Shown: piece after piece, positions 10,558-22,000 of the stretch
How positions within the stretch are numbered: the first letter of the stretch is position 1
Layout: each line of letters opens with the position of its first letter
Origin: Zygnema cylindricum
Lineage: Eukaryota > Streptophyta > Zygnematophyceae > Zygnematales > Zygnemataceae
NCBI GenBank assembly: GCA_037447655.1
Contig: JBBHKE010001095.1
Span: 124,001 to 188,000 of the forward strand
Length of the DNA stretch: 64,000 nucleotides
Direction: 5' to 3'
The notes under the pieces: generated by a model
Seen by the model: only the letters and a program-made list of their open reading frames with translations
What the model was told of the DNA's origin: nothing
The model's database searches: none
Translations under genes and position numbers: made by a program

Positions 10558-11503
10558 GGGCGTGTGCCCATGTTACCGAAATTTTGAAACGTTACTTTGG
10601 AATTTAGCGCAGATTTTACGGTGTACTTTTCAAAATGTTCCTATGTCATTCATTACTTGCGCTTTCATTACTTCAAATTTGTGACAGTCGTAGACGTCTA
10701 CAATATGTGCGACAGACTACGAAACGAAATGTAGATTACTGCGAAACTTCCTAAAATAAGTGACGTCTACAAAAACGGCGACGGTTGTAAACGTCGAGGT
10801 TTTTCTGACATCGTAGATGTTTAGGGTTTTGACGTTGCGAAGTCACGCCACGCTATGACGTCATTAGTACGTAAACATTCCGCCATGGCTTCCGATTTCT
10901 TTTATTTATCTTTTATCATTCGATATGCCGTCAAACTACGACCAAAGATATTCAAAAAAAAGATAAAAAAATATATCTTTCATTTTAAACCATCATTGCC
11001 GCATTTCATTTAGGGGAGAGAGAAATAAGAGCGATCGAGTGAGAAAGAGGAAGAGAGACGAGGACGACGTAAACTTTTGCAAAGGACCCATGAAGGAAAG
11101 TGGAGGTCCGAGACCCCTGCAAGTTTTTTTCCGTACAAGTTTGTCATTTTCTTATGTGCATGCTCGTGACGAGCAGTGAAAAAAATAGCGTGTACTTTCC
11201 TTCGTGCAATTTTTTTTGAAAACGTTTGACGCATGCAATCCAGGTTTCCTATTCGTCAATAGGATGTTATTTTGATTAAAATCAGGTCGCGATTTGATTC
11301 CAGTGCAAGTGTGAAGATGAGCTGGAAATGGGTCGCGTTGATAATAACGCCAAATTGCCGTACCTTCCAAGTTCCAAGATGACGCAAAATGTACTTGTGT
11401 TTTTGCCCATTTTTCGTACGGCGTAATATTTTCTCGTTGGAAGTCCCATTTTCTGTGTAAACGACGGGAAAAAACCCTTACTTGAACACATGGGCACACG
11501 CCC
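10558..11503. mobile_element. non-autonomous PIF/Harbinger-like DNA transposon
   Basis: A 946-bp element bounded by perfect 16-bp terminal inverted repeats: GGGCGTGTGCCCATGT (10558-10573) and its complement (11488-11503). A 3-bp duplication TAA lies on both sides (10555-10557 and 11504-11506). TIRs plus a TAA/TTA-type 3-bp duplication are the hallmark of the PIF/Harbinger superfamily. No transposase frame is visible inside. A related right end without a matching left end is at about 23550-23575. Confidence 0.7.
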
Positions 11504-11506
11504 TAA

Positions 11507-12430
11507 CATATAAATTAGAGTAATAAAATTAACCGTACAGAAGAATTTGTACAAAACAAACTAAAGTATGACAGGAGTACTTACGAAGTATAATACTTGT
11601 ATGTACTATTTTGTATTTACTTCCGGCAGACGCTAGTTTATATTTCTTAAATACTGTAGTACAATTCATATTCTTTGGTAATGTGCAATTTTTGTAAAAA
11701 CTCCAAATCAAGTGGTTCAAATGGATTGGAAGATCACATAATCTGTTGTTACGAAACACGACCAATCTCTATAAGAGAAAAGGAATAAATAGCGTAAAAA
11801 AAAAATTAGTGTTATTAACACTAATCGGGATTTTTTTTTTTGAAAAAATTATATATTCTAATTAATCCCTAACTGTAATTTGGGTTGTCCTAAATAATAA
11901 ATACCCGCCCTTTCGATGTCTATACTAATATGTGTACCCGTACAAAATCTGACAATTCGTACGCCGTCGCGCTGTTCACACGGTCAACGGACAAACATAT
12001 GAGAACGTGATTTTCTTGGACGAGTTTGCATCTCTTTCTACCAGTGCACATTCACATGTGTGCGCAATAATGTTAAGTGTCTTTTTATGCCTTTGTAATT
12101 CAAAAAGTACCATTTCGTACGGAAAAACCGTGTCCATACGCCACACTATTTCCATCGCACTGTACTTCCATTATTAACGCTACTTGAAAAAAAACCCGAA
12201 TTAGAAAGTTATTTACTCCACTAGCAATTGGCAGTGTTAAGGGTTTTTTTTTTTGAAAAAAGGGCACTGAATTAGCGTTATTTACTCTTATAGCGATTGG
12301 CGGTGTCCTGTACACCGCCAATCGCTATTTGAGGTTAAGTTTGTCGGTGCTAAAAATATGAAAGATATTCAATATCGGATCGTAGCTTGCGTGGCGCCAT
12401 TCAATTTAGAACACGTGGCTTACAGACTCT
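11507..12430 (+). repeat. dispersed repeat, copy 1
   Basis: Near-copies of this block occur at 23580-24280 and 26105-26235, and parts recur in the foldback at 24284-25442. Landmarks are TTAGTGTTATTAACACTAAT, a TTTTTTTTTTGAAAAA run, and the hairpin GCGATTGGCGGTGT...ACACCGCCAATCGC at about 12293-12327. No coding capacity is evident. Frames that look conserved between copies merely reflect DNA identity. Confidence 0.8.
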
Positions 12431-13240
12431 ACGTGATGGAACTTCGACTCAATCGACTTGGTCTGTAAAGTTTGCCATACAATTACAAAAATGTATAATG
12501 GAACTTCACCCTTAGTGTCATTGATGTTAATTTGTGTATCAATCATCTTTGCTTTACTAAATCATCACTGTTGAATTGAAGCTACAAATCGTCACATTGA
12601 TGTATCGTACTAGTCACCTCGTTGACACCGCTTAGACAAGTGGTAGATTACCAGTAGCGGAGTCTTCACTCGCCTCACAAAACCGATGGGATAAATAGAG
12701 TTGCAAACTTCAGCAATCGCTTCATGTCTTTCGCTATTTTAATGTATTTTCTCATTATAGCAGTTTTAAGGTTTTGAAGTAGTCATCAGTGCGCAGTTTG
12801 TTCCTGCAAGAAGCAAACCCCAATATTCATCAAAAACATTGTAGAAGCTGGATTAGCCATAGGTAGATTTTAGCAAATTACTGCAAGTTCAAAACAACGG
12901 ATTTATGCGATAGATTTTTGAACTTAAATTACATGAGAACATAGTGCAAATTCCATTGTTACAATTTTTCCTGCAAAGCGTTCTATTCTGCTTGTCCCCT
13001 AATTTCTTTTTCTCCAATTTAAATTTTTATAAGTGTGGTGTGTCTTAACAAAAAGGTTCTAAGGATTTCTATTTTTTTATTACTTTAATTAAACTAATGA
13101 ATAAGAATTTAATTCACTTCTAGTTACCGCTTCTAAAGGTCAAAGAGTTGACGGCCAAACCTAATTTACAATAATCAAGCCCAATTCAAGCTGATTGCAT
13201 GTAAAATATTAAATTTATAATATAAACTTCACCCATTTCT
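12431..13240. other. AT-rich spacer, nothing recognised
   Basis: No supported coding, RNA or transposon signal. Confidence 0.5.
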
Positions 13241-13244
13241 AAGT

Positions 13245-13425
13245 TCGAGAGGGAAAAAAAGAGGGAGGGAAGGACAGAGGGAGGGAGGGACGGAGGGAGG
13301 AAAAGAAAAAGGGAGGGAGGAACGGAGGGAAAAAAGGAGGGAAGGAAAGAGGGAGGGAAAGAATGAAAGAGGGAGGGAAAGAGGGATGGAGGGAAAGAGG
13401 GAAGGAGGGAGGGAGGAACTGTTAA
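13245..13425. repeat. GA-rich microsatellite-like tract (GGGAGGAAA units)
   Basis: Irregular tandem GGGA/GGAA units over about 180 bp. It is the complement of a CT tract. Confidence 0.85.
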
Positions 13426-15664
13426 AATTTACAATGTTCGTAATCAATGTTAATTTTAATGTGGTGTCAATATAGCAATGTTGGCTCGTTGATAGTGTGG
13501 TTTTATTTGGTCGCGCGTCACGTCGCGCATTTTGATTCATTTATTTTCTTTGGCACTTTTAAGCGTGTACGTTTCGTATCGTGTACACGATTTATTTCGT
13601 TTCGTTTCGTGCGAGGTAACGCTTCTTGTCCACCAAGCGTTTCCAATAATAGTACAAACTTGTTTACGGGGAGTATTATGTTGATCACTACTCTATCAAG
13701 TCGTACCGTGATCCATATTCGGGCGGCCGCGTCGAATCCGAATTCAGCCGGGTGATTCCAAAAAAAAAAAGGGCATGGCCGAGAAAGCAAAACAATAAAA
13801 AAATAGAAGGTTTTGTATGTACGTAGGGTTCAGGTAGTCTCTAGAAATCGAGTTTCGTTTAACTTTTTTTTTTCGTAAACGCGTATCGGGTACCGGGTAA
13901 CAATTTAGGAGCGTACGTTAACGCGACGTTATTTCGGGTGTTCAGATTTTTGAAAAAAAAGTCGGTTTTGGGTATTTGAATTTTTTGATTTTGTGACCTC
14001 TAAAGTTTGTTCAATGATATAGTATGCGCTTACAAATGAGACATTCGAGTACGCTTTTACAAATCTTAATTTTGGTCCACCACGGACCCAAATTGGTGGG
14101 CTACATTGTGGGATCTAGCACACGTTTGTGCTTTATTTGATCGGTATATTTATATCGGGTTAGGGTAAAATTCCATTAGAGGAAAAATGGGGTTGTTTAC
14201 TGAACGCCGTACGTTTTCGTACAGATTCATACCATTTTTTTTTTGTCAAACTAAACATGTTTACCATATAGTTGTCAGGATGCTCCAGTGTTATATGCGT
14301 AAGTAATGACCGTTGGATGTTTCACTTTTTTACATATGCGAAGCAATCGCTCACATCATCTAGTGTGAAGAAACTCTCCTCGCTGGGAGTGTAGCTTCAC
14401 ACTGGTCGTGTACCATTGGTACACGTGAAAAAGCAAAAAATACCCACCTCGAATAGGCGATCACGGGCCTACACGTTGTACATGCCATGTGCCACCTGCC
14501 ACGATATATGCATGTCAACCGAAAGCATCCTCGCACGCTCCATCTGACATCCTCGGACCTTAAAAAATTAACATTTCATTTTGCCATTCCGTTTCGAAAT
14601 TTTGATTTCCATTTTAAAAATTAAAAATCTGGTCGCAAACTTTTCGTTCGAATTATTGACTATCGCCGCTGTTACGCATATTAAGTTCAGATTTTAAGTT
14701 TGAAGAATCTTTTTAGATTTTCAAAATGTGACCACTAACTTTCGTGACACCAATCATAATTGCGAAAGGTTGTTTACTAGCCCGACAAAATGGAGCGCAC
14801 TGCCAAATGGAGCGCATGCCAGTAAATCTGTTATTAGACGTGTATGTACGTTTACTGGGACTGCCTAATGGAATCGAGGCTTTATTTGTGGAGCTTATTG
14901 TTTGGCAAGGCTTTTGCATGTTGTGTACGGCAGTTATCTACAGTAGTCTCGATGTACTATGTACTTCTGGTAGTTTTGTCGGCGTCGCCTTATTGGTGCG
15001 CAATGCGCGTTACGCGTACCTTTGACCGCGTTGTCGCGTGGTAGGACTTTTGTCGAAGTGTCGGAGGCATGTCGAGTGAGTATCATGATTGGAAGAAACA
15101 CTTTCAGGCGGCCGCCGGGTGACGGCAGGCGCCTAGCTTGTCGTTTTGTGAGGCTAGACGCCTCGTCGTAACCACAACCAGATAGAACAAAAATAGAGTG
15201 AAGAAAATCACGACTATTTTGTCACTTCGTAGGCCAGCTTTATTCGTGGTCCCCTGGTCGGTCAATCTTGGACGGCCGTCGGTTCATCGCCTATCCATGC
15301 CGCCTTCTTTTTATATTTTAGTTCAAAAAGTGTTATATTTCAGCCATTTTTCTAAATGTTTCACCTCGGGAATTGTTGGAACCAATCAGATGCATGATTC
15401 CGTGAGTTGTCAAAGGAAAACAACAAAGAAGACGCAAGGCTGCATGCAGAAGTGTACCGTCATAAAAATAAAGTACAGTGCGGATAACACAAATATAGCT
15501 TTGCACTCGTGTGTCCGTATGGAGATCTTGTTTTATTGTCGCCGCGACTATCTTTTCACTTCCGTAGAGCGAGTCCGTTGCCGCGCTAACTTTTTGACAC
15601 GTGCGAACATTCGTCTGTTATCCCGCCTGGGGAAAGGTACAAAGGTCGAGCTTCGAGCTCTGTT
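13426..15664. other. no confident gene
   Basis: Frames up to about 100 residues exist but have no family resemblance. A 12-base direct repeat AAATGGAGCGCA lies near 14788 and 14804. It is probably the upstream intergenic region of the PAN gene starting at 15956. Confidence 0.45.
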
Positions 15665-15785
15665 TTCTCATCAGTCCTCTCTCGCTCTCCTCCCTCGTTC
15701 CACTCTCTCTCTCGCGCTTTCACTCTCTCTCTCACTCAATATTACCTTTACACCTCTCTCTCTCTCTCTCCCCCTCTCTCTCTAA
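15665..15785. repeat. CT-rich tract upstream of PAN gene
   Basis: (TC)n runs 170-290 bases before the ATG at 15956. They could be a pyrimidine patch in the promoter or 5' UTR. No TATA box is obvious in this interval. Confidence 0.6.
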
Positions 15786-15955
15786 ATCCTTGTAATTCCC
15801 GACTTTTGTCCTTTCCCACTCTTTCTCGCTCTTTTAGTTTCTTTTCTCCCATTTTCTCTTTATCTTTCCATTATTGAGCTGAAGTTTGAGAAAAACATTC
15901 AGTAATCCTTCTCAGCTCAACTACTAATTTTCTTTTAAAGTTTGTCATTTGAAAA

Positions 15956-17122
15956 ATGGAATACTCGCTTACTATTCGTCCAGTGGCTGTACGGATAATT
16001 TTACTTACTCTAGTTACTGTGGGAGCCGTACAGGGTGGGTTAAAGAACAGTATAATGAGTACGGAAAAGGGAGAGGGAGAAAGGAGAGAGAGGGGGAAAA
16101 GCCAGTGGGAGGAAAGTGGGCAAGAAATAAACAAGGATAGAAGAAGAGATGACAGAATGGGAGAAAAGGGAGAGAGAGAAGAAAGATGGGGGGGGCTAAA
16201 TAGTAAGGGGAGAAAAGCGAAACCGAGAATTTGAAGGAAGGAGAGTTAGAAGAACAAGTGGAGGGTGTAAATCTTTATAGTGAACAATAATGAAAAAAGA
16301 GAGAGGTAGAGGCTGTCAAGAGGGAGAGGAAGTGCAAGGAAAAGAGAGAGGTGGGCATAATGAACGTAGGGGGGGTGAGGAGAGAATAGAGGAAGAAAGA
16401 AATTGCTAAACTTTTTTTCCCAATCTTCTTTGATTTCCTTTTTTTTCAGCTCCCAGCTTTCTCTCACGTAGTCCATCTCTCCCTCTCCCTCCCCCTCCCC
16501 TCTCTCTCTCTCATTTCTCTCTCTCTCACTCTCTCTCTCCCCCTTAGCCTCCTCCCCCGTCTTTCCACCTCTCCCCAGCTCATTCCACTAACCTGCTCTT
16601 TCCCTATCCCTTTGCCTTTCCTTGGCCCTCTCCTCTCCCTCACATTTTCTTTCCCTCCTCCCTCCTCTCCCTCTCCTCCCCCAGGCTGCACTCTCCAAGA
16701 GGATGTTCGCTATGTCGGTGATGACATGACAGCTGTCAACGGCTCCTCTCGGGAATCTTGCGGTCTCCAATGTCTCTCCACCGCCGGATGCTCGGGATAC
16801 ACTTTTTATTCTTCGGGAGGAAATTGTACTTTAAAATCGAGTTTCGACAAAGTCGAAACCGATTCAAAAGCGCTTTCCGGAATCGTTTCGGGTCAATGCG
16901 ATTTCGACGACAATTTTGAGTTTCCGCTGTTCTCTATCTTCTCCGTTATGGGACAATGTATGGGAATTGCAACAAAGGAGGAGTGTTGCCGATGGTGCAC
17001 ATCGACCTCCAAATGTGCGGGTTTTACTTTTTTTAAATCGGGTGCGAAAAAGGGGCTTTGCGATTTGAAGTACGCGACAAATAATTGAGTCCCGAGTCAG
17101 AAGACGATTTCCGGGGTTTTGA
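15956..17122 (+). CDS. PAN/Apple-domain secreted protein, first two exons (5' half of split gene)
   Basis: Exon 1 (15956-16034) encodes a signal peptide, MEYSLTIRPVAVRIILLTLV, and ends CAGG|GTGGGT. Intron 1 (16035-16684) is GA-rich in its first half and CT-rich in its second and ends CCCCCAG. Exon 2 (16685-17122) encodes two PAN-like modules: CTLQEDVRYVGDD with RESCGLQCLSTAGCSGYTF, then MGQCMGIATKEECCRWC with SKCAGFTFF and LCDLKY. A TGA at 17086-17088 interrupts module 2, but homology to module 1 (KALSGIVSG versus KTISGVL) continues in frame beyond it to a perfect donor A|GTAAGT at 17123. Introns are phase 1. The downstream intron runs into copia D at 17992. It is a truncated gene, or a pseudogene if the TGA is real. 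Confidence 0.65.
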
Positions 17123-17991
17123 GTAAGTCTTTTTGCATTTCCGTTTACGATTTTTTATTTGGAGGTTGTTTCTGGGGTGTTTTTAACTTTGTTGGTTGTT
17201 TTGAAGTTTTCGGGTTTGAATTTTTGAGCTTTTTTTCCTCATTTTCTTTTGTGTGCTTTTTATTTTGTGCCTTTTTTGGAAATGAAGCAAGTGATGAACG
17301 GAAAATGTGAGTTTCTCTCATAGAAACTATAAGCAACTTCAGTTTTTATGCAATTCCTTTTTTGTTCGTTTTTTTCCGTAAACGTCTGCAAACAGATGTG
17401 CGAACATAGATAACAATTCATTCAAAATCAGTTCCAAATTTAGAACATATTTTTTTTGCACCGAAGAAAAGAACAAGAATAGTCAATAGTTATCCTAGTT
17501 CCCACCACTTCCATTTTTCATTTTTATTTCTTTTCCCATTAATAGGAAGATCACCATATCACCTGTTTTCTACCCTTTTTTTCACCCTCCACCCTCTTTT
17601 CAATACGGCTCCTTTACCTTTACCCTTTTGTCTTATTGTTTTTTTTTCCTTTGTTGGTTCCTTTATTTCCCTTTCTGCAACTGTCACAACACCAACGATT
17701 CTTGCTCTTTTGAAAAATACAAAATTCACGACACCTTCCTGTTCATGTTTCCTTTTCTAATCCTTTAAACTTCTCCAACTTATTTTTCTTTTCCTTTTGT
17801 ATATTTTCTATTTTCTTTCCCTTTGTTTTCCCTGTTTATTTTCCTTTTCTCTTCCCTTTCCTAATAGGTTTTCCCTTTCCTAATTTTTTTCCCCGTCCCC
17901 TTCCGTTTCCTCATTCCTCATCCTATTCCCTATTTCTAATCCTTTTCCCTCTTGCGCTCCCTTTTCCTTTTCCCTTTGTTCTTTATATTAT
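17123..17991 (+). other. intron remnant of PAN gene, up to copia D
   Basis: Starts with GTAAGT. The last several hundred bases are strongly pyrimidine-rich, as before a 3' splice site, but they end at ATTAT against an LTR with no acceptor. The missing acceptor and next exon match those found after ATTAT at 1971. Confidence 0.6.
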
Positions 17992-19014
17992 TGCAATTAT
18001 GTGTCCTCCATTGGACTCCTCCATTGTAGTAATACAGGAAGCCTCTAGATAGTATTTAACTAACACACTTCAAGCCACAACAACTGTTGTCCAAGAAGGC
18101 ACACTCACAATTTGAATTTGACTGCACCCCTGTGCAGCCTGGACTCCTATGAGTCCATAGCAAAAAGAATCACTGAAACGGCCAACCAGGCGATTAGTTA
18201 TGAGTCGGCAAAAATGCCAAGTTTATACAAACTCTCAAAGGGAGAGAGGTACCTATCTACCAAATTCTCTAAGTCCTAAATCCCTCTCTCAACCCCTATC
18301 TATTGAAGTACGAACCAATCAGATCACTGTAGGGTACAAAAAAGTACTATGGTCGATGTACTTTCTGTACGGCCTATGTACAGCAACGCCATTAAGTGGA
18401 CGTGTGTCCACTTTTAACTTGTCCTTATTTTCGCAGGAATTCCTGCGACCAAATGTCATCCCTCCGCGTGGCGCCACGTCATGACACGTCCATAAACGCC
18501 AAAGTGACCATTCCGCGATCTCGGCAGTGATATACCTTGTCGGATTAAATCCGACATTAAATGTCCGCCGTCAAAACAAATGTCAGATTCACTTGTTTTC
18601 GTGCGAGATAATGTTCGCACTATATAATACTTGGTTCTATGTATCTTCGTTCGTCATTCTGTTAATCGAATTCATGGTCTTAACACTGTTTAAATATATA
18701 TATCAAACCTAGTGTATCTTAACAGACTTCTACGACAGACTGGCTAGAGCTAACGGCTACGCCGCGCTTTGCCGGTTGGAGGTTCGAGTCTTGCCGAACT
18801 CAACCTTTTGTTAAGAGTGACATAAGTCACTCTTTAGCCCTGCCTGCTTAAGCTAGGACAACCATGGCTCAGCCACCCTCTCTATCCCTCAGTGACTACG
18901 ACAAGTATAGTGGGTAGAGAGAGGAGGTGGAGACAGGTTGTCCACCTTTTTCTTTATTCTATTTGTACTAAATTTAGACCTAAAAAATACCATATAAAAC
19001 AAATTATTTCAACA
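17992..19014 (-). repeat. 3' LTR of copia D
   Basis: 1023 bp, TGCAATTA to TTTCAACA on the plus strand. It is closely similar to LTR A, including an antisense open frame at 18200-18484 that matches the one at 1156-1557. Confidence 0.92.
18741..18809 (+). other. tRNA-like A/B-box motif inside LTR D, antisense to the element
   Basis: The plus strand has TGGCTAGAGCTAACGG (A-box-like), then GGTTCGAGTC (18781-18790, matching the tRNA B-box consensus), then TTTT (18806). LTR A has GGTTTGAGTCC at the same place. LTRs E and H have a T-arm-like CGGGATCAAATCCCG or a variant. It does not fold as a full tRNA by eye. Confidence 0.3.
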
Positions 19015-19072
19015 CTCCCCTTATTTTCTAGTCCAATTTAAATTTCAGTTTTAATCCACACTTTTCTCTGCA

Positions 19073-22000
19073 CTATTTTAACTTGGGAGAAGGCACCGGT
19101 TTTGTCATCATATCAGCTACCATTTCCTCATCAGATCTATATACAAGATTCACAATTTTATTCTCAACTTTTTCTCTTACAAAACTTAATGTTATGTCCA
19201 TATGTTTAGCCTTAAAATGATGTTTTGGATTAGCTACAATTGCAATGGCGGCTTGATTATCACAAAACACTTCATACACTCCCTCTTTTATATACCCCAA
19301 GTCTTGCAGCAAGGACTTGACCCCCATCAACTCTTTCAGAGCAGAACAAGAGGCCATGTACTCAGCCTCCATAGTAGACTGAGCAACAACCTTTTGTTGC
19401 TTACTGCTCCAACAACAAGCACCTTCCCCAACATAGAACACATACACAGAAGTGCATCTTCTCATAGGTGCGTCCTCATAATTGGCATCACTCCAAGTAG
19501 TGATGTGAGTGTGCTGCCCTCCCAAATGCAACCATAACTCTTTAGTTCCCACTAGATATCTTATGACTCTCTTGGCTGCCTCCCAGTCTCTCTTCCTAGG
19601 ATCATTAAGACTCCTACGGAATACTCCAACTGCTGACGCTATGTCCGACCTGGTACAATTCATGAAATAGATTAAACTTCCTACAACCTGTCTATAAGAG
19701 ATAGACTTCATAAACTCTCTCTCCTGTGGACTCATCGGATCATCTAAGATCATCACTCCTTCTACAGGCCCATCACTTATTTTTTTCAAGTCCATGGGAG
19801 TGGTACATATGTTAGCCTTTTCCATCTGGAATTTCTCAAGCATATTACCTATTGCTTCTTTCTGATTAAGTCTGATAATCTTCTTCCCCCTATCTCTCTC
19901 CATTTGACTCCCCAAAATATATCTTGCCTCCCATAAATCCTTCATATCAAATTTGTTTGTAAGATCTTTCTTTAACTTATTGATTTTTTCTAAAGATTTA
20001 CTCAACACAAGCTGATCATCCACATAAATTGCAATAAAAATAACACCACATTCATCTTCAAACATATAGATACAATGGTCAGAGCTGATCCGAATGTATC
20101 CGAGACCGGTGAGAAACTCATCTAGTTTCTTATTACACTGTCGGGGAGCATGCTTTAGTCCATATAAGGACTTTATGAGCCTGCAGACTTTGCTCACTTC
20201 TCCTTCTTCCACGAACCCCTCGGGTTGCCTCATGAAAATTTCTTCCTCTAACTCACCATTAAGAAAAGCAGTCTTAATGTCTATTTGGTGTATTTCCATG
20301 TCTTCCGCTGCTGCCAGACTGAGGAGAATCCTTACTGATGGGAACCGAATAAATAGAGCAAAGGTCTTCTCATAGTCAATCCCCTCCTTTTGGGTAACCC
20401 CTTTCGCTACCAATCGAGCCTTATATCTCTCAATGGTATTATCTTGGTTCAGTTTTAGTTTGAATTCCCATTTACACCCAATAAGTTTTCTGTCTGGAGG
20501 ACAATTCGTTGGCTCCCAAGTTTATGCTTCCATGATCGAAGCCATCTCATCATTTTTGGCTCTAATCCGGTCGGAGCTGATCCGGATATATCCGAGACCG
20601 GTGAGAAACTCATCTAGTTTCTTATTACACTGTCGGAGAGCATGCTTCTGTCCATATAAGGACTTTATGAGCCTGCAGACTTTGCTCACTTCTCCTTCTT
20701 CCACGAACCCCTCAGGTTGCCTCATGAAAATTTCTTCCTCTAACTCACCATTAAGAAAAGCAGTCTTAATGTCTATTTGATGTATTTCCATGTCTTTCGC
20801 TGCTGCCAGACTGAGGAGAATCCTTACCGATGGGAACCGAACAACTAGAGCAAAGGTCTTCTCATAGTCAATCCCCTCCTTTTAGGTAAACCCTTTTGCT
20901 ACCAATCGAGCCTTATATCTCTCAGTGGTATTATCTTGGTTCAGTTTTAGTTTAAATTCCCATTTACACCCAATAGGTTTTCTGTCTGGAGGACAATCCG
21001 TTAGCTCCCAAGTATTTGCTTCCATGATCGAAGCCATCTCATCATTTATGGCTCTAATCCACCTTTCTTTCTCAGGACTATTTACTGCCTCCGAGTAAGA
21101 CTGAGGCTCATCTGGGTGAGATAGCTTAGTTACCTTATGAGCGGCCTCTTTTTCTTGTATCCTTTTGCTGCTCCTTCTTTCTCCCTCAAACTCCGAAACT
21201 GGAATGGATGGAAGTCTTGGATTTCTCCTAACTTTTTCATCGGCTCCCCTATCTATGGGAGCCGGTTCAGGTCCCACTTCTTCTATCTCCTCGAAGTCCA
21301 TAAGAGTATGTGAGATTTCCGGTAAGTCTGCTGTATCTCGCATCTCCTCGAATCTGCAATCACGGTTTCATTCATTTCCTTTTCGGGAACGATCGAGTTC
21401 TCTTCACTCTCGAACTCAAATCTGATTCTTATCTTCTTTGTATATTTGAAAGGGTCAAATGACTTCCTTTCATCCATGACAACTAGGTGTTTGACCATAA
21501 TGATATCTTTATTTGCTAAGTCATAGACTCTATATCCCTTGACATCCTTATCATATCCCACAAAGTATCCAGGTTTTTCCTTAGCATCTAGTTTCCAGTT
21601 TTTCCTATCCCTGTCAAGATTGTAAACTTGGCTACCGAATACTTTAAGGTGTGAGATATCTAGTTTCCTTCCAACCCATCTCTCATAAGGTATCACTCCC
21701 TTTACAACTGATGTAAAGACTTTATTCTTAATGTAATTGGCACATTTCATTACTTCTGCCCAAAATCTCTTTCCTATTTTCTTGTCGGCCAACATACTGC
21801 ATGCACTATCTCCTAGTGTTCGATTCAACCTCTCAGCTACCCCGTTTTGTTCAGGGTTATATGGTACAATTTTTCTGGTGCTCACTCCCTCATCTCTCAG
21901 ATATTCCTCAAACTAGTAAGAGGTATATTCCCCCCCTTATCACTTCTTATCCTCTTAATAGGAGTTTCTTGCAACTTCTCACTCCAGGCTTTATATATTT

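Noticed and set aside
13447-15044. Frames of 66-102 residues
   Set aside because: No start context, domain or conservation; they fit chance frames in spacer DNA.
17086-17088. Selenocysteine codon
   Set aside because: The aligned residue in the sister module is not Cys, and no supporting structure is evident; a nonsense mutation or error is simpler.
18741-18809. A genuine tRNA gene
   Set aside because: A- and B-box-like motifs are present, but acceptor and anticodon stems do not pair by eye.
19202-21425. Plus-strand frames opposite copia D pol
   Set aside because: Antisense shadows of a clearly recognisable minus-strand pol; the same pattern occurs opposite E and H.
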